Below are positions 17,292-27,406 of a stretch of DNA of 64,000 bases, one piece after another. The position numbers and the translations under genes are program-made. The first letter of the stretch is position 1; every line of letters starts with the position of its first letter. Source of the DNA: Fusibacillus kribbianus (lineage in GTDB: Bacteria; Bacillota; Clostridia; Lachnospirales; Lachnospiraceae); the NCBI RefSeq assembly GCF_030053595.1, contig NZ_JASGBQ010000004.1, forward strand, positions 62,001-126,000, in the 5' to 3' direction. The notes beneath the pieces were generated by a model. That model worked only from the letters and a program-made list of their open reading frames with translations. It was not told the origin of the DNA and did no database searches.

Positions 17292-18185
17292 TCATTCCTC
17301 CGTTTTTCTGATCACCTTGGGAATCCCCGCACCCCGGTCCTGCTTATAGGTTTTTCTGTACTCGGTGGGAGACATGCCGGTATTCTTCTTAAACAGGGCG
17401 CTGAAATACAGCGGATTGTCATAGCCGATCTGCTTGGCCACCTCTGCCACCGGATAGTGAGTATTCACCAGCAGATAGCGGGCGATCTCGATCCGTTTCT
17501 TGATCAGATAGTCAATGGGCGACATCCCCATATCCTTCTTAAACTGATGGCTGATATAGGATTTGCTGATAAAGGATGCCTCCGACAGAGTATCCAGATT
17601 GATGGCCTGATGGTAATTTTTGTCAATATATTCCTTAATAAAATGGCTGTAACTTCTGGCATCGGACTTATTCTTTTCCATCTGAGAATTGAACTGCCAG
17701 ATGCGGAGCACCTGAATGGCGATCACATTGGCCAGAGCCGATACTGCAGGCATATAAAGGACTTCCGGGTTTGCAGTCTCCCGCATCAGCTCCTGAAAAT
17801 AAAACTGAAGCTGCTTTTTATAAGGACCGGAAGAAAAAACCGGCGTATTATCCGGCATCAGCGTATTCAGCGGGAAGGGCGGATAGGAAAAATCTGTGAT
17901 TCCCAGAAAGAAGAATTCAAAATCCTCCCCGTTGTGATGCCTGGTAGCATTGGACACAAAAGGATTAAATATAGCAATATCACCCTCTCTCATTTCGTAT
18001 TCCTGATCCTCAACCAGGACACTCCCGCACCCATCAATACAAAAAAGAATCTCCGCGCATTCATGAAAATGAGAGGCACATCCCCAATCCTTTTCCTTTC
18101 TCATATGACCGTTATATGTCACAGTAGGACCGCAGTTAAATGCAGCCCCATTGTTCTCATCAAAGATATTCTTTTTAAATGCCAT
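17292..18185 (-). CDS. AraC-family regulator with cupin sensor domain
   Basis: 297 residues. The N-terminal half is a cupin-like sensor (FHECAEILFCIDGCGSVLVEDQEYEMREGDIAIFNP near 40-75). The C-terminal 100 residues form two helix-turn-helix motifs, ending in the AraC signature VAKQIGYDNPLYFSALFKKNTGMSPTEYRK. Such proteins usually sense a small sugar or metabolite. It lies immediately downstream (in the same orientation) of the liv-type ABC operon but behind a terminator, so it is separately expressed. The target could be that operon; this is inference. Confidence 0.88.
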   Translation of the reverse strand: MAFKKNIFDENNGAAFNCGPTVTYNGHMRKEKDWGCASHFHECAEILFCIDGCGSVLVEDQEYEMREGDIAIFNPFVSNATRHHNGEDFEFFFLGITDFSYPPFPLNTLMPDNTPVFSSGPYKKQLQFYFQELMRETANPEVLYMPAVSALANVIAIQVLRIWQFNSQMEKNKSDARSYSHFIKEYIDKNYHQAINLDTLSEASFISKSYISHQFKKDMGMSPIDYLIKKRIEIARYLLVNTHYPVAEVAKQIGYDNPLYFSALFKKNTGMSPTEYRKTYKQDRGAGIPKVIRKTEE

Positions 18186-18378
18186 ACTTTCCCTCCCTGG
18201 TCACCAAATAACACTAGAGTTACATTTTTTGCATGACTTTCACTCTGATTTTATACACTTTTCACAAATATCTTTATCTAATCATATCAGTCTCCTCATT
18301 TTTTGTCAAGTCTGGACGAAAAAAGTCTTACCCAGGCTTTTATCAGTAGAACTCCACAGACGCTTATCCTTTCTGTAC

Positions 18379-18414
18379 AAAAAACGAGACACAGGAACGA
18401 ATTCCCATGTCTCG
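18379..18414 (-). terminator. Terminator of the liv-type ABC operon
   Basis: CGAGACA/TGTCTCG stem (18385-18414) followed on the minus strand by six T. It lies 40 bp after the last gene of the operon and upstream of the AraC gene. Confidence 0.85.
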
Positions 18415-18453
18415 CATAAAATCTTTCTGTAACTCCTGAAAAAGAGTCAAAAA

Positions 18454-18957
18454 TTATTTCTTTCTGGTGAAGCAAAGGTCGCAGCAGTCATCGCCTTCTG
18501 CAATCTTCTTGGTCAGAGCGAATTCGCAATCCATATCTCTTGCGAACTGTCTGTCACCTTCCATTGCAATGTCACAGAATAAAGCGCAGTCTTCATCAGA
18601 GAAGCCCAGCTTTCTCCATGCATTGAGAAGAGGACAGTAATGCATTTCAACGTGCATTACATCATCGGTGATCTCCACAGTCTTATTCTCGAAGGTGATG
18701 GGCTCTGCAACGAACTGAGCGCCGAATTCCTTCATGCTCATGGGATCGGTCATCTTGTCCTTGAAGTTCTCATTGATCTGGAAGCATCCGCAGCGATTGA
18801 TGGCAGCGCGGCCAACCTTCTCCATGTCTCCGCCGGCCTTTCTTACTTCGTCAAGAATAAGAGCCATCCAGTATGCGCGGTGCTCAATGCAGGCACGCTT
18901 TGCTTCTACTACGGGATCACCAGTGTGTACAGGTTTGTTTTCATTGTACTTTGCCAT
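18454..18957 (-). CDS. L-2-amino-thiazoline-4-carboxylate hydrolase family protein
   Basis: 167-residue protein resembling the ATC-hydrolase family (Pfam PF14196), whose named member opens 2-aminothiazoline-4-carboxylate on the way to L-cysteine. Conserved-looking features: NRCGCFQINENF near 54-65, EMHYCPLLNAWRKLGFSDEDC near 104-124, and a C-terminal CCDLC cluster. Eight cysteines in 167 residues suggest metal or Fe-S binding. It is the last gene of the livKHMGF operon, 30 bp after livF, so the imported solute may be its substrate. Most family members are uncharacterised, so the reaction is uncertain. Confidence 0.7.
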   Translation of the reverse strand: MAKYNENKPVHTGDPVVEAKRACIEHRAYWMALILDEVRKAGGDMEKVGRAAINRCGCFQINENFKDKMTDPMSMKEFGAQFVAEPITFENKTVEITDDVMHVEMHYCPLLNAWRKLGFSDEDCALFCDIAMEGDRQFARDMDCEFALTKKIAEGDDCCDLCFTRKK

Positions 18958-18987
18958 GATACGTTACTCCTTTTTCTAATACCTTTA

Positions 18988-19684
<697 letters not shown>

Positions 19685-19698
<14 letters not shown>

Positions 19699-20461
19699 CG
19701 TCTTCACTCTTTCCTAAATAAGCTTCGATTACCGTCTGGTTATTGGCAATTTCCTCAGGCAGGCCGTCTGCAATCATTCTGCCGTGGTCGAGAACATAGA
19801 TCCTGTCGGAAATGTTCATAACCACGCTCATATCATGCTCGATCAGAATGATCGTAAAGCCCTTTGCCTGGAGGCCTTTGATAAATTCCAGAAGTTCTGC
19901 GGACTCCTGAGGATTCATACCTGCTGCAGGCTCATCGAGAAGAAGGAGCTTTGCACCTGTTGCGATGGCACGGGCAATCTCCAGCTTTCTCTGCTCGCCG
20001 TAAGGCAGGTTTCCGGCATAGGTATGAATATACTTGCCGAAGCCCAGGGAATCAAGAACCTCAAGGGCCTTCTCATGGGCCGCCTTCTCATATTTTCTGA
20101 ACCGGGGAGTACGGAAAATCAGGTCAAAGGTGTTGTACTTGGTATTCTGATGGAAACCGATCATAACATTCTCAATGGTCCGCATGTTCTTGAACAGACG
20201 AATGTTCTGGAAGGTTCTCGCGATACCTGCATTTACAATGTGCTGTACCTTCTTATTCTGAATTTCCTCTCCGTTGAATACAATCTTACCCTCTGTAACC
20301 GTATATACACCGGTAAGGAGGTTGAAAATCGTTGTTTTACCTGCACCGTTGGGGCCGATGATGCTGACAATCTCGCCCTCTTCCACATGGAAGTCGACAT
20401 TGCTTACAGCTGCCAGGCCGCCGAACTGCTTCGATACATTACTTACTTCCAGCAGCGCCAT
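19685..20461 (-). CDS. livG: Branched-chain-type ABC transporter ATPase LivG
   Basis: 258-residue ATPase. Walker A GPNGAGKTT, signature LPYGEQRKLEIARAIA, Walker B LLLLDEPAAGMNP. The signature has PYGEQ instead of SGGEQ, normal for LivG. Start ATG at 20461, 8 nt after GGAGG and inside the livM 3' end, so translation is coupled. The C-terminal YLG motif (VIEAYLGKSED) is typical. Confidence 0.92.
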
Positions 20462-21437
20462 CCGGCTCACCTCCCCCTTCTTTGTTAACCTTTACATACC
20501 TGGGAAATACATAAGGCCGCTTGCTGTGGCCGCCCAGGAGACCATCGGTACGGAATACCATCATTACGATCAGAATCAGACCGTATACGATGAATCGATA
20601 CTCTGCCAGGAAACGGAACACCTCCGGGAAGGCTACCAGGATTCCGGCACCGACAACCATCCCCTTGATGGAACCTCTTCCGCCGAAGATCACGATACTT
20701 AAGATCATCATTGACACATCGGAATGGAAGGAGTTTGCATCCACATAGCCGGACAGATGAGCATATAAAGCGCCGCAGCAGCCTGCCAGTGCAGTTGAGA
20801 TGGTAAATGCCAGTCTCTTGTAATGGCTCAGCTCGATTCCCATTAAGGAAGATGCAAGCGGGTCATCCTGAATTGCCCGGAGCGTACGTCCCAGCTTGGA
20901 ACGCTCGATGGCCACACAGAGAAGAACCATCAGCACCAGGAAAGCCAGACAGAGATAATACATACCATTGTTTGTGGTCTTTAAGGTCATACCGAATAAT
21001 TCCGGCTTTGCAATATTCTGCAGGCCGTATGTACCATGGGTCAGGGATTCCCAGTTGACGATGAGAACCTTGACGATCTCACCAAAACCCATGGTAATGA
21101 TCGCCAGATAGGTACCGGAAAGCTTCATAGTCGGCAAACTGAAGATCCAGCCGATGAAACCGGTAAATACGATGGCACAAAGGCAGGTCAGCAGGAAGTT
21201 CCATCCGAAGTGCTCGGACAGAAGGCCGGAAGTATAGGCACCAATGGCATAAAATGCTGCATGGCCCAGGGAAACCTGTCCCATATAACCTGTAACAATG
21301 TTCAGGCTCAGGGCCAGCATGGAATAAATGAAAATCAGGCTGATAATCCTCTGCATATATCTGCTGAGTCCAACCGCCGGAAGAGCGAGCAGGGCAACAA
21401 GGAGAACAAGCCAGAAAATTTTATCTCTCTTATCCAT
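20439..21437 (-). CDS. livM: Branched-chain-type ABC permease LivM
   Basis: 332-residue inner-membrane permease with about eight to nine hydrophobic segments and the family block SLNIVTGYMGQVSLGHAAFYAIGAYTSGLL near 44-73. Pairs with LivH to form the channel. 15 bp after livH and overlapping livG by about 20 bp. Confidence 0.92.
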   Translation of the reverse strand: MDKRDKIFWLVLLVALLALPAVGLSRYMQRIISLIFIYSMLALSLNIVTGYMGQVSLGHAAFYAIGAYTSGLLSEHFGWNFLLTCLCAIVFTGFIGWIFSLPTMKLSGTYLAIITMGFGEIVKVLIVNWESLTHGTYGLQNIAKPELFGMTLKTTNNGMYYLCLAFLVLMVLLCVAIERSKLGRTLRAIQDDPLASSLMGIELSHYKRLAFTISTALAGCCGALYAHLSGYVDANSFHSDVSMMILSIVIFGGRGSIKGMVVGAGILVAFPEVFRFLAEYRFIVYGLILIVMMVFRTDGLLGGHSKRPYVFPRYVKVNKEGGGEPDGAAGSK

Positions 21438-21452
21438 GTTTCACTCCTCCAA

Positions 21453-22328
21453 TTATACTTTAGAAATCTTCGCTTTACCGAACAAACCGTTGGGCCTGAT
21501 GATCAGGATGATGAACAGCAGGATAAATGCAACGGCATCACGGTAAGCGCCAGATAAAAATGCTACAGTCAAGCTCTCGGCCAGGCCAAGGATAATGCCG
21601 CCGATCGCAGCACCAAAAAGGGAACCGATACCGCCAAGCACGGATGCGGAGAAGCCCTTCAGACCGATCATGGCACCCATGGTAGGGTAAACCGTCTGAT
21701 AGTAGCTTGCAAGCAGCAGAGCTGCAATTACTGCAGACATACCGCTTAAGAAGAAAGTAACACTGATAACGCCCTTCGCATTGATACCCATAAGGTCTGC
21801 AGCTCTGGAGTTCTGCTCTACTGCTCTCATGGCAAGACCTACTTTTGTCTTATTGATCAGAAGTGTCAGGCCAAGGAGAAGGATAACCGATACTACCAGA
21901 ATATAAACCTGTGAAAACTGGAATTTTACATTGCCGATCTGGATCATCTTGTTTCCGAACAGTGCCGGGAAGGATTTGATCTCAGTACCGAAAATGATCT
22001 GAAGAGCATTGGTGAGGATCTGGGAAAAACCGATGGTGGTAACCAGGGCGGCAATCCCTGGCGCCTTCTTCTTTCGAAGAGTCGCCAGGATTGACCTGTC
22101 ATATACTACCAGCAGCCCGCCGGTGAAAACAATACTCAAAATAACCGCAGGGAGCGTTCCCAGATTCCAGGTAACAAACATCAGAATCATATGGGCACCA
22201 ACGGCGTAGATTGCACCGTGGGCCATGTTAATCATTTTTAAGATACCGAACACAAGGGAATAACCTACAGCAATCAGTGCATAAATCAATCCCATGGTCA
22301 GGCCGTTGACTAAGTATTGGACAGTCAT
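21453..22328 (-). CDS. livH: Branched-chain-type ABC permease LivH
   Basis: 291-residue permease. MTVQYLVNGLTMGLIYALIAVGYSLVFGILKMINMAHGAIYAVGA is the canonical LivH N-terminus, and the EAA-like GLKGFSASVLGGIGSLFGAAIGG block lies near 225. Second gene of the operon, 22 bp after the binding-protein gene. Confidence 0.93.
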   Translation of the reverse strand: MTVQYLVNGLTMGLIYALIAVGYSLVFGILKMINMAHGAIYAVGAHMILMFVTWNLGTLPAVILSIVFTGGLLVVYDRSILATLRKKKAPGIAALVTTIGFSQILTNALQIIFGTEIKSFPALFGNKMIQIGNVKFQFSQVYILVVSVILLLGLTLLINKTKVGLAMRAVEQNSRAADLMGINAKGVISVTFFLSGMSAVIAALLLASYYQTVYPTMGAMIGLKGFSASVLGGIGSLFGAAIGGIILGLAESLTVAFLSGAYRDAVAFILLFIILIIRPNGLFGKAKISKV

Positions 22329-22350
22329 TTCTTGCCTCCCGTCCTTTTTT

Positions 22351-23595
22351 TTACAGACCAGCTACAAAGTCATCCCAAATCTGAAGCTTCTGATCAGATT
22401 CAACGAACTTGCCGTCCTTAACAACATACCAAACCTGAGTCTTAACAGCATCGCCGATCTCATCGTATTTGATGGTACCGGTAACGCCTTCGAAGGTCAT
22501 GTTGTAAAGCTCATCCTTGATTGCTTCTCTGTCAGCGCTGCCGACATTCTCGATAGCCTGGATAACCATCTTTACGTTCTCATAGGTCTGAGCGGACATG
22601 TTCTCGGGAACCTTGCCGTCTGCATATTCCTTGTAAGCATCTACATAAGCCTTAACAACGGGATCGGTGCTGTCTGCGTTCATACCGCCGGGGAACTGGA
22701 TACCCTCTGCAGCCTCACCTGCCAGATTAATCAGCTCGGTGGTGTAAGAAGAACCTACGGAGATCAGAAGACCATCCTGGTTGATCTGACGATACTGCTT
22801 AGCGAAGGGCCCTAAAGAACCATACATACCAAGAACAACAACACAGTCACAGCCTGCCTCTTCAAACTTGGTGATGTTGGAGCTGTAGTCGGTGGTGCCG
22901 TCTACGAATTCCTCTGTAGCAACCAGCTCTGCATCAACCTTATCCTTGATCTGCTCCCAGCCAAGCATAAAGTTCTTCTCAGCACTCTCGCCCCAGTCTG
23001 TCTTTAACTTAAGAACACCGATCTTCTTAGCGCCGCTTCTAATAGCAATCTGCAGGCAGTTGGTAGCCTCAACCTTCTGAGTTACGTTGTTTCTGAAGAT
23101 GTAGTCACCGATGGAGGAGTAGTCTACATGAGAGGCAGAAGCACTCATCAGAACAACACCCGTCTCCTGGTAAATCGGAGCTGCGGTCATAGCAACACCG
23201 CTGGCGAAGTGACCAAATACAGCAACGATGTCATCATCACCTACGATCTTCTCTGCGATGGAACCTGCTTCCTCTGCGGAGTTCTTATCATCGAACTCTA
23301 CATACTCAATCTGGCGTCCAAGTACACCGCCGGACTCGTTGCACTCTTTGATAGCGAGCTCGAAAGCATTCTTGAATAACAGACCATACTCTGCATTGTC
23401 ACCGGTAAGAGGGCCGGAATAAGCGAATTTGATGGGGTCGCCGCTGTCTTCCTTCTTGTCGCCGCCATCATCCTTCTTAGCCTCGGTAGCTTCGGCCTTT
23501 TTGGTCTCGCCGCCATCCTCTTTCTTGCTGCCGCATCCTGCCAGGCAGGACATGGTCAGCACCAGTGCCAACAGTACTGCAATCCATTTCTTCAT
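22351..23595 (-). CDS. livK: ABC transporter substrate-binding lipoprotein, LivK type
   Basis: 414 residues. Signal peptide with lipobox LAGC (Cys21), then an acidic/lysine linker (EDGGETKKAEATEAKKDDGG) that tethers the domain to the membrane, then a type-I periplasmic-binding fold (KFAYSGPLTGDNAEYG; FGHFASGVAMTAAPIYQETGV). Sequence class is branched-chain amino acid/amide binding, but such proteins also bind ureas, amides and aromatic compounds. The ATC-hydrolase gene at the end of the operon argues for a non-BCAA ligand. An extended -10 promoter and a long hairpin lie upstream. Confidence 0.9.
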   Translation of the reverse strand: MKKWIAVLLALVLTMSCLAGCGSKKEDGGETKKAEATEAKKDDGGDKKEDSGDPIKFAYSGPLTGDNAEYGLLFKNAFELAIKECNESGGVLGRQIEYVEFDDKNSAEEAGSIAEKIVGDDDIVAVFGHFASGVAMTAAPIYQETGVVLMSASASHVDYSSIGDYIFRNNVTQKVEATNCLQIAIRSGAKKIGVLKLKTDWGESAEKNFMLGWEQIKDKVDAELVATEEFVDGTTDYSSNITKFEEAGCDCVVVLGMYGSLGPFAKQYRQINQDGLLISVGSSYTTELINLAGEAAEGIQFPGGMNADSTDPVVKAYVDAYKEYADGKVPENMSAQTYENVKMVIQAIENVGSADREAIKDELYNMTFEGVTGTIKYDEIGDAVKTQVWYVVKDGKFVESDQKLQIWDDFVAGL

Positions 23596-23625
23596 ACTTT
23601 TTTCTCCTTTCCCTTATTAGAGCTT

Positions 23626-23674
23626 GTCTTTATTTTTTCGAATTTTAGTGACATTGCACAAAATTCGATAAGAC
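23626..23674 (-). promoter_or_regulatory. Leader hairpin / operator candidate upstream of livK
   Basis: Inner stem CGAATTTT/AAAATTCG (23639-23667) continues inward with GTG/CAC and outward with GTCTT/AAGAC across a bulge. It begins within a few bases of the predicted start site. No T run follows on the minus strand, so it is not a terminator; it may stabilise the mRNA 5' end or be a repressor site. Confidence 0.55.
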
Positions 23675-23684
23675 ACTTTATTAT

Positions 23685-23693
23685 TTTATACCA
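23685..23693 (-). promoter_or_regulatory. Extended -10 promoter of the livKHMGF operon
   Basis: TGGTATAAA on the minus strand, an extended -10 (TGn then TATAAA). No recognisable -35 lies 16-18 bp upstream, which would fit activator dependence. Confidence 0.5.
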
Positions 23694-23757
23694 TTTTCAC
23701 ATCATCTTCCATATACTATCCTGCATAATATATGTAATATTTTCTGTTTTTCCGGTT

Positions 23758-23799
23758 AAAAAAGACGCATTTTGTCGCTTTTAACGATGCCATGCGTCT
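23758..23799 (-). terminator. Terminator of the SDR gene at 23927
   Basis: AGACGCAT/ATGCGTCT stem followed by six T on the minus strand, about 130 bp after the SDR stop. Confidence 0.75.
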
Positions 23800-23926
23800 C
23801 TGCTGTCATTTCTGTACTGTCACATTATTTGCCGTAAACTTTTTTCTCTTAGGAAAGATAATACCATTGATTTCCTGCACTTTCAATAGAAATTTGAGCA
23901 GTTTTTATTCAATATTCTGCATCGTT

Positions 23927-24718
23927 TCAGGAATTCCAGGGCTTTACCCACGGAAGATCCGAGTCCTCCACCGTGTTCTTTCCTCCGTCCACGCTTACCA
24001 CCGCTCCCGTCATATAACCGAACCGGTCACTGCACATGCAGACGATCACATCACCGATCTCCTCCGGCTTTCCGGCTCTGTGAAGGGGAATCATGGACAT
24101 GGTATAATCGGTCTGTTCATAAATCGCCTTGGCAGAAAGCACCGTATCGATGATGCCCGGAGCAACCGCATTGACCCGGATCCCGTAAGGAGCCAGCTCC
24201 GATGCCGCTCCGATGGTCAGAAGATTCACACCGGCCTTGGCCGCTCCATAGGTCACCCGGTAGTCCACCGGCACCTTGGAAGAGAGAGAGGAAATACTCA
24301 CGATCGCTCCGCTCTTCTGTGGGATCATATACTTGGAAGCCGCCTTGATTCCAAAGAAAACCGACGTCAGATTCTGATCCACGATAAAACGGAAGGTTTC
24401 CTCCGGCAGGGTGTGCAGAGGGCCATGTATGTTCCCTCCGGCACAGTTGACCCAGATATCGATCCTTCCGAACCGTTCCGCCACCCGGTCTGCAAAAGCC
24501 TCTGTCTGTGCGTATTCCATGCCATTCACCGACTCTGCCATCACATCGTCATATCCAGCCTCGGAAGCCCTTTTTACAAAAGCCTCCACCTTCTCCTCAG
24601 AGCGGCTGCAGACTGCGACCCTGCAGCCCTCTTCCAGAAAACGAAGTGCAGCAGCAGCACCGATTCCTGTTGTTCCACCAAATACAACCGCTACCTTGCC
24701 TTTGAGTCCTAAATCCAT
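23927..24718 (-). CDS. SDR family NAD(P)-dependent oxidoreductase
   Basis: 263-residue classical short-chain dehydrogenase. Cofactor motif GGTTGIG (residues 15-21), NCAG motif at about 93, catalytic YGAAK near 155, and a C-terminal VVSVDGGKNT. Related to FabG-like 3-oxoacyl or secondary-alcohol dehydrogenases; substrate not predictable. It sits 80 bp after the PFL gene and has its own terminator, so it may be the last gene of the ACT-PFL transcript. Confidence 0.85.
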   Translation of the reverse strand: MDLGLKGKVAVVFGGTTGIGAAAALRFLEEGCRVAVCSRSEEKVEAFVKRASEAGYDDVMAESVNGMEYAQTEAFADRVAERFGRIDIWVNCAGGNIHGPLHTLPEETFRFIVDQNLTSVFFGIKAASKYMIPQKSGAIVSISSLSSKVPVDYRVTYGAAKAGVNLLTIGAASELAPYGIRVNAVAPGIIDTVLSAKAIYEQTDYTMSMIPLHRAGKPEEIGDVIVCMCSDRFGYMTGAVVSVDGGKNTVEDSDLPWVKPWNS

Positions 24719-24798
24719 TGTTTACCTCCCCTGTTTCTTGTTTATAAAAAATTATCATGAAAGCCTGACGCTTCCTGCCGCCAGACTCACGAATCCGA

Positions 24799-26163
24799 TC
24801 AGTTTTTGAAGCTGTGGATCGGCGCCGGGATCCGGCCGCCTCTCTCCACAAAGGCCGCGCAGGAATAGGGATTCACTGGCATAATCGGTGCATAGCCGAG
24901 AAGGCCGCCAAATTCCACCGTATCCCCCGCCGACTTGCCCACTGCCGGAATCAGACGGACAGCCGTGGTCTTCTGATTAACCATTCCAATGGCCGCCTCA
25001 TCGGCGATAATGCCCGAAATCGTCTCGGCAGAGGTGTCTCCCGGTATGGCGATCATGTCGAGTCCCACAGAGCAGACACAGGTCATAGCTTCCAGTTTTT
25101 CAAGGGTCAGTGCGTTTCTGTTGACCGCATCGATCATGCCCTGGTCTTCACTGACCGGTATAAAGGCACCGGAAAGGCCTCCCACATAGGAGGATGCCAT
25201 GACTCCCCCTTTCTTAACCTGATCATTCAGCAGTGCTAAAGCTGCAGTGGTTCCGGGTGCGCCTACGCTCTCAAGGCCGATCTCTTCCAGTATCTCCGCC
25301 ACGCTGTCTCCCACCGCCGGAGTGGGCGCCAGAGACAGATCCACGATCCCGAAAGGAACGCCGAGACGCTCAGAAGCCTCCTGGGCCACCAGCTGTCCCA
25401 CACGGGTCACCTTGAAGGCAGTTTTCTTTATGGTTTCACAGAGGATCTCAAAATTCTTTCCGCGCACCTTTTCCAGAGCTGTTTTCACAACGCCAGGTCC
25501 GCTGACCCCCACATTGATGATGGCATCAGCCTCCGTTACGCCGTGAAAAGCACCGGCCATAAACGGATTGTCATCGGGAGCATTGCAGAACACCACCAGC
25601 TTGGCGCAGCCCAGAGAATCTCTCTCCTTTGTCTCCTCCGCTGTTTCCTTGATCACCTGTCCCATGAGACGCACCGCATCCATGTTGATGCCGGTTTTTG
25701 TAGAGCCCACATTGACGGAGCTGCATACCCGCTCCGTGCAGGCCAGTGCTTTTGGAATGGAACGGATCAGCATCTCCTCTGCAGGAGTCATACCCTTGCT
25801 GACAAGCGCAGAATAACCGCCGATAAAATTGACACGTACCTCTTTGGCAGCCCGGTCCAGGGTCTTCGCCAGAGTCACAAAATCCTCGGGGCATTTGCAG
25901 GCAGCGCTCCCCACCAGAGAAATGGGTGTCACGGAAATCCGTTTATTTACAATGGGGATCCCGTATTTTACCTCGATCTCATGGCCCACATCCACCAGAT
26001 CCTTTGCATAGGAGGTGATCTTTTCATAAACCTTCTCATTTACCCTGGAAAGATCGGAATCAATACAATCGAGAAGACTGATACCCATCGTAATCGTGCG
26101 GACATCCAGCTTCTCCTGCTCGATCATTTTATTTGTCTCATCTACTTCAAATCTGTTTATCAT
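24799..26163 (-). CDS. PFL family protein (UPF0210/DUF711)
   Basis: 454-residue member of the DUF711 'PFL' family, named for distant similarity to pyruvate formate-lyase. Typical blocks: [16 protein letters not shown] at the N-terminus, [18 protein letters not shown] near 135, and [31 protein letters not shown] near 270. No glycyl-radical motif was seen at the C-terminus, so it is not an active pyruvate formate-lyase. Function unknown. It is 11 bp after an ACT-domain gene, the conserved partner of this family. Confidence 0.88.
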   Translation of the reverse strand: MINRFEVDETNKMIEQEKLDVRTITMGISLLDCIDSDLSRVNEKVYEKITSYAKDLVDVGHEIEVKYGIPIVNKRISVTPISLVGSAACKCPEDFVTLAKTLDRAAKEVRVNFIGGYSALVSKGMTPAEEMLIRSIPKALACTERVCSSVNVGSTKTGINMDAVRLMGQVIKETAEETKERDSLGCAKLVVFCNAPDDNPFMAGAFHGVTEADAIINVGVSGPGVVKTALEKVRGKNFEILCETIKKTAFKVTRVGQLVAQEASERLGVPFGIVDLSLAPTPAVGDSVAEILEEIGLESVGAPGTTAALALLNDQVKKGGVMASSYVGGLSGAFIPVSEDQGMIDAVNRNALTLEKLEAMTCVCSVGLDMIAIPGDTSAETISGIIADEAAIGMVNQKTTAVRLIPAVGKSAGDTVEFGGLLGYAPIMPVNPYSCAAFVERGGRIPAPIHSFKN

Positions 26164-26174
26164 GGCCGGCCCTC

Positions 26175-26447
26175 TTAAATTCTGTGCATTTTATTGAAAA
26201 TATCCTCATGCTGACAACGGATCTTCACACCGATCTCTTCTCCGATCTGATCCAGCTCCTCCACGATCTCTCCGAAGGGCTTATGCGACTGGCTGGCATC
26301 CACGATCATCATCATATTGAAATACCCCTGAAGAATCGTCTGGGAAATATCCTCGATGTTGATGCGGTTATTGGCCAGGTATGTACACACCTTTGCAATA
26401 ATACCGACCGTATCCTTACCTACTACTGTGATAATCGTCTTTTTCAT
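26175..26447 (-). CDS. ACT domain protein (UPF0237)
   Basis: 90-residue stand-alone ACT domain ([34 protein letters not shown]). ACT domains bind amino acids or other small ligands and often regulate a partner enzyme. This UPF0237 type is almost always encoded with the PFL protein found next to it, so it is probably its regulatory subunit. Ligand unknown. Confidence 0.9.
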   Translation of the reverse strand: MKKTIITVVGKDTVGIIAKVCTYLANNRINIEDISQTILQGYFNMMMIVDASQSHKPFGEIVEELDQIGEEIGVKIRCQHEDIFNKMHRI

Positions 26448-26469
26448 GTTCTTTCTCCTCGTCTTTATG

Positions 26470-27267
26470 TTAAATATAAATTATCTCCGACATAGTGCTT
26501 CTATCTGCCACAGCAATATCAAAATCATCTCCGCAGTAAGCATTCTCTCCCATTGTAACCTCCAGCCGTACAGTCTCATAGGCCAGATCCGCATAGTTGT
26601 TTTCCTTGGAAAGATGCCCGAGAAGCGCCTTTTTAAAGCCGTCATAGAGCAGTTCTCCCAGAAGTCTTCCTGCACATTCGTTGGAAAGATGACCTCTGTT
26701 TCCCATGATCCGCCGTTTCAGATAATAGGGATACGGCCCGGTCTCCAGCATGCGGATATCGTGATTGGCCTCCAGAAGAAGTGCGTCAAGCCCCAGAAGA
26801 TGATTGATGGTATACTGACTGTAATTCCCCAGATCCGTCACCACCGCTGCCGATCCTCTGCTGCAGCCCACACGATAGGCACAGGGATTGGCCGCGTCAT
26901 GGTCGATGGAAAAGGGAGAGATTCTCATATCCCCTATCTCAAATTCCACATCCGGAAAAATCTCCCTGTGAAGTCCTTCCGGCATATCACCGATATTTTT
27001 TGCGGACAGAATGCCCTCGTAGGTCTCCCTTGTAGTATAAACCGGTATTTCGTTTTTTCTTGAAAAAACGCCAAGGCCTCCGATATGATCCGAATGCTCA
27101 TGGGTGATCAGAATACCGGAAAGCTCGTTTCCCCTGATTCCCAGTTGAGAAAGGCCCTGTTCGATCCGTTTGGCGGAAATCCCCGCATCGATCAGAAGAT
27201 GGGTGGTCTCCGTACCTATATATATGCAGTTTCCGCTGCTTCCGCTGGCAATACTGACAAGCCGCAT
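26470..27267 (-). CDS. MBL-fold metallohydrolase, WalJ/YycJ-like
   Basis: 265-residue metallo-beta-lactamase-fold protein starting MRLVSIASGSSGNCIYIGT. The metal motif THEHSDHIGG lies near 55-64, with further ligands in FSIDHDAANP near 118 and LEANHD near 164. This is the YycJ/WalJ type linked in Bacillus to cell-wall and DNA-repair phenotypes; the biochemical substrate is unresolved. It lies downstream of coaE with its own promoter in the coaE 3' end. Confidence 0.85.
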   Translation of the reverse strand: MRLVSIASGSSGNCIYIGTETTHLLIDAGISAKRIEQGLSQLGIRGNELSGILITHEHSDHIGGLGVFSRKNEIPVYTTRETYEGILSAKNIGDMPEGLHREIFPDVEFEIGDMRISPFSIDHDAANPCAYRVGCSRGSAAVVTDLGNYSQYTINHLLGLDALLLEANHDIRMLETGPYPYYLKRRIMGNRGHLSNECAGRLLGELLYDGFKKALLGHLSKENNYADLAYETVRLEVTMGENAYCGDDFDIAVADRSTMSEIIYI

Positions 27268-27377
27268 GTTCTCAGATCCTTACTTTTCCTTCTTCTCACA
27301 GTATAATACGCAGTCACACACGCTGACGCAGGCGCCAGTGCTCTGGTGACAGCATGGTTTCTCTGCATCCAGACGCT

Positions 27378-27406
27378 ATTTTATCATAAGGCCATCAAAG
27401 ATGCAA
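27378..27406 (-). promoter_or_regulatory. Promoter of the WalJ-like gene inside the 3' end of coaE
   Basis: TTGCAT (27406-27401), 17 bp, TAAAAT (27383-27378) on the minus strand. It gives a leader of about 100 nt with no recognised element. Confidence 0.6.

Larger units (their letters stand above)
23596..23926. other. 331-bp intergenic region: livK promoter/leader and SDR terminator
   Basis: AT-rich. From the livK side it holds the ribosome-binding leader, a 49-nt hairpin, an extended -10 promoter, and the SDR terminator at 23758-23799. The last ~125 bp next to the SDR stop show nothing I can identify. Confidence 0.7.

Noticed and set aside
24799-26163. Pyruvate formate-lyase
   Set aside because: No glycyl-radical loop or catalytic double cysteine; it is the DUF711 'PFL' family, and no activase gene is adjacent.
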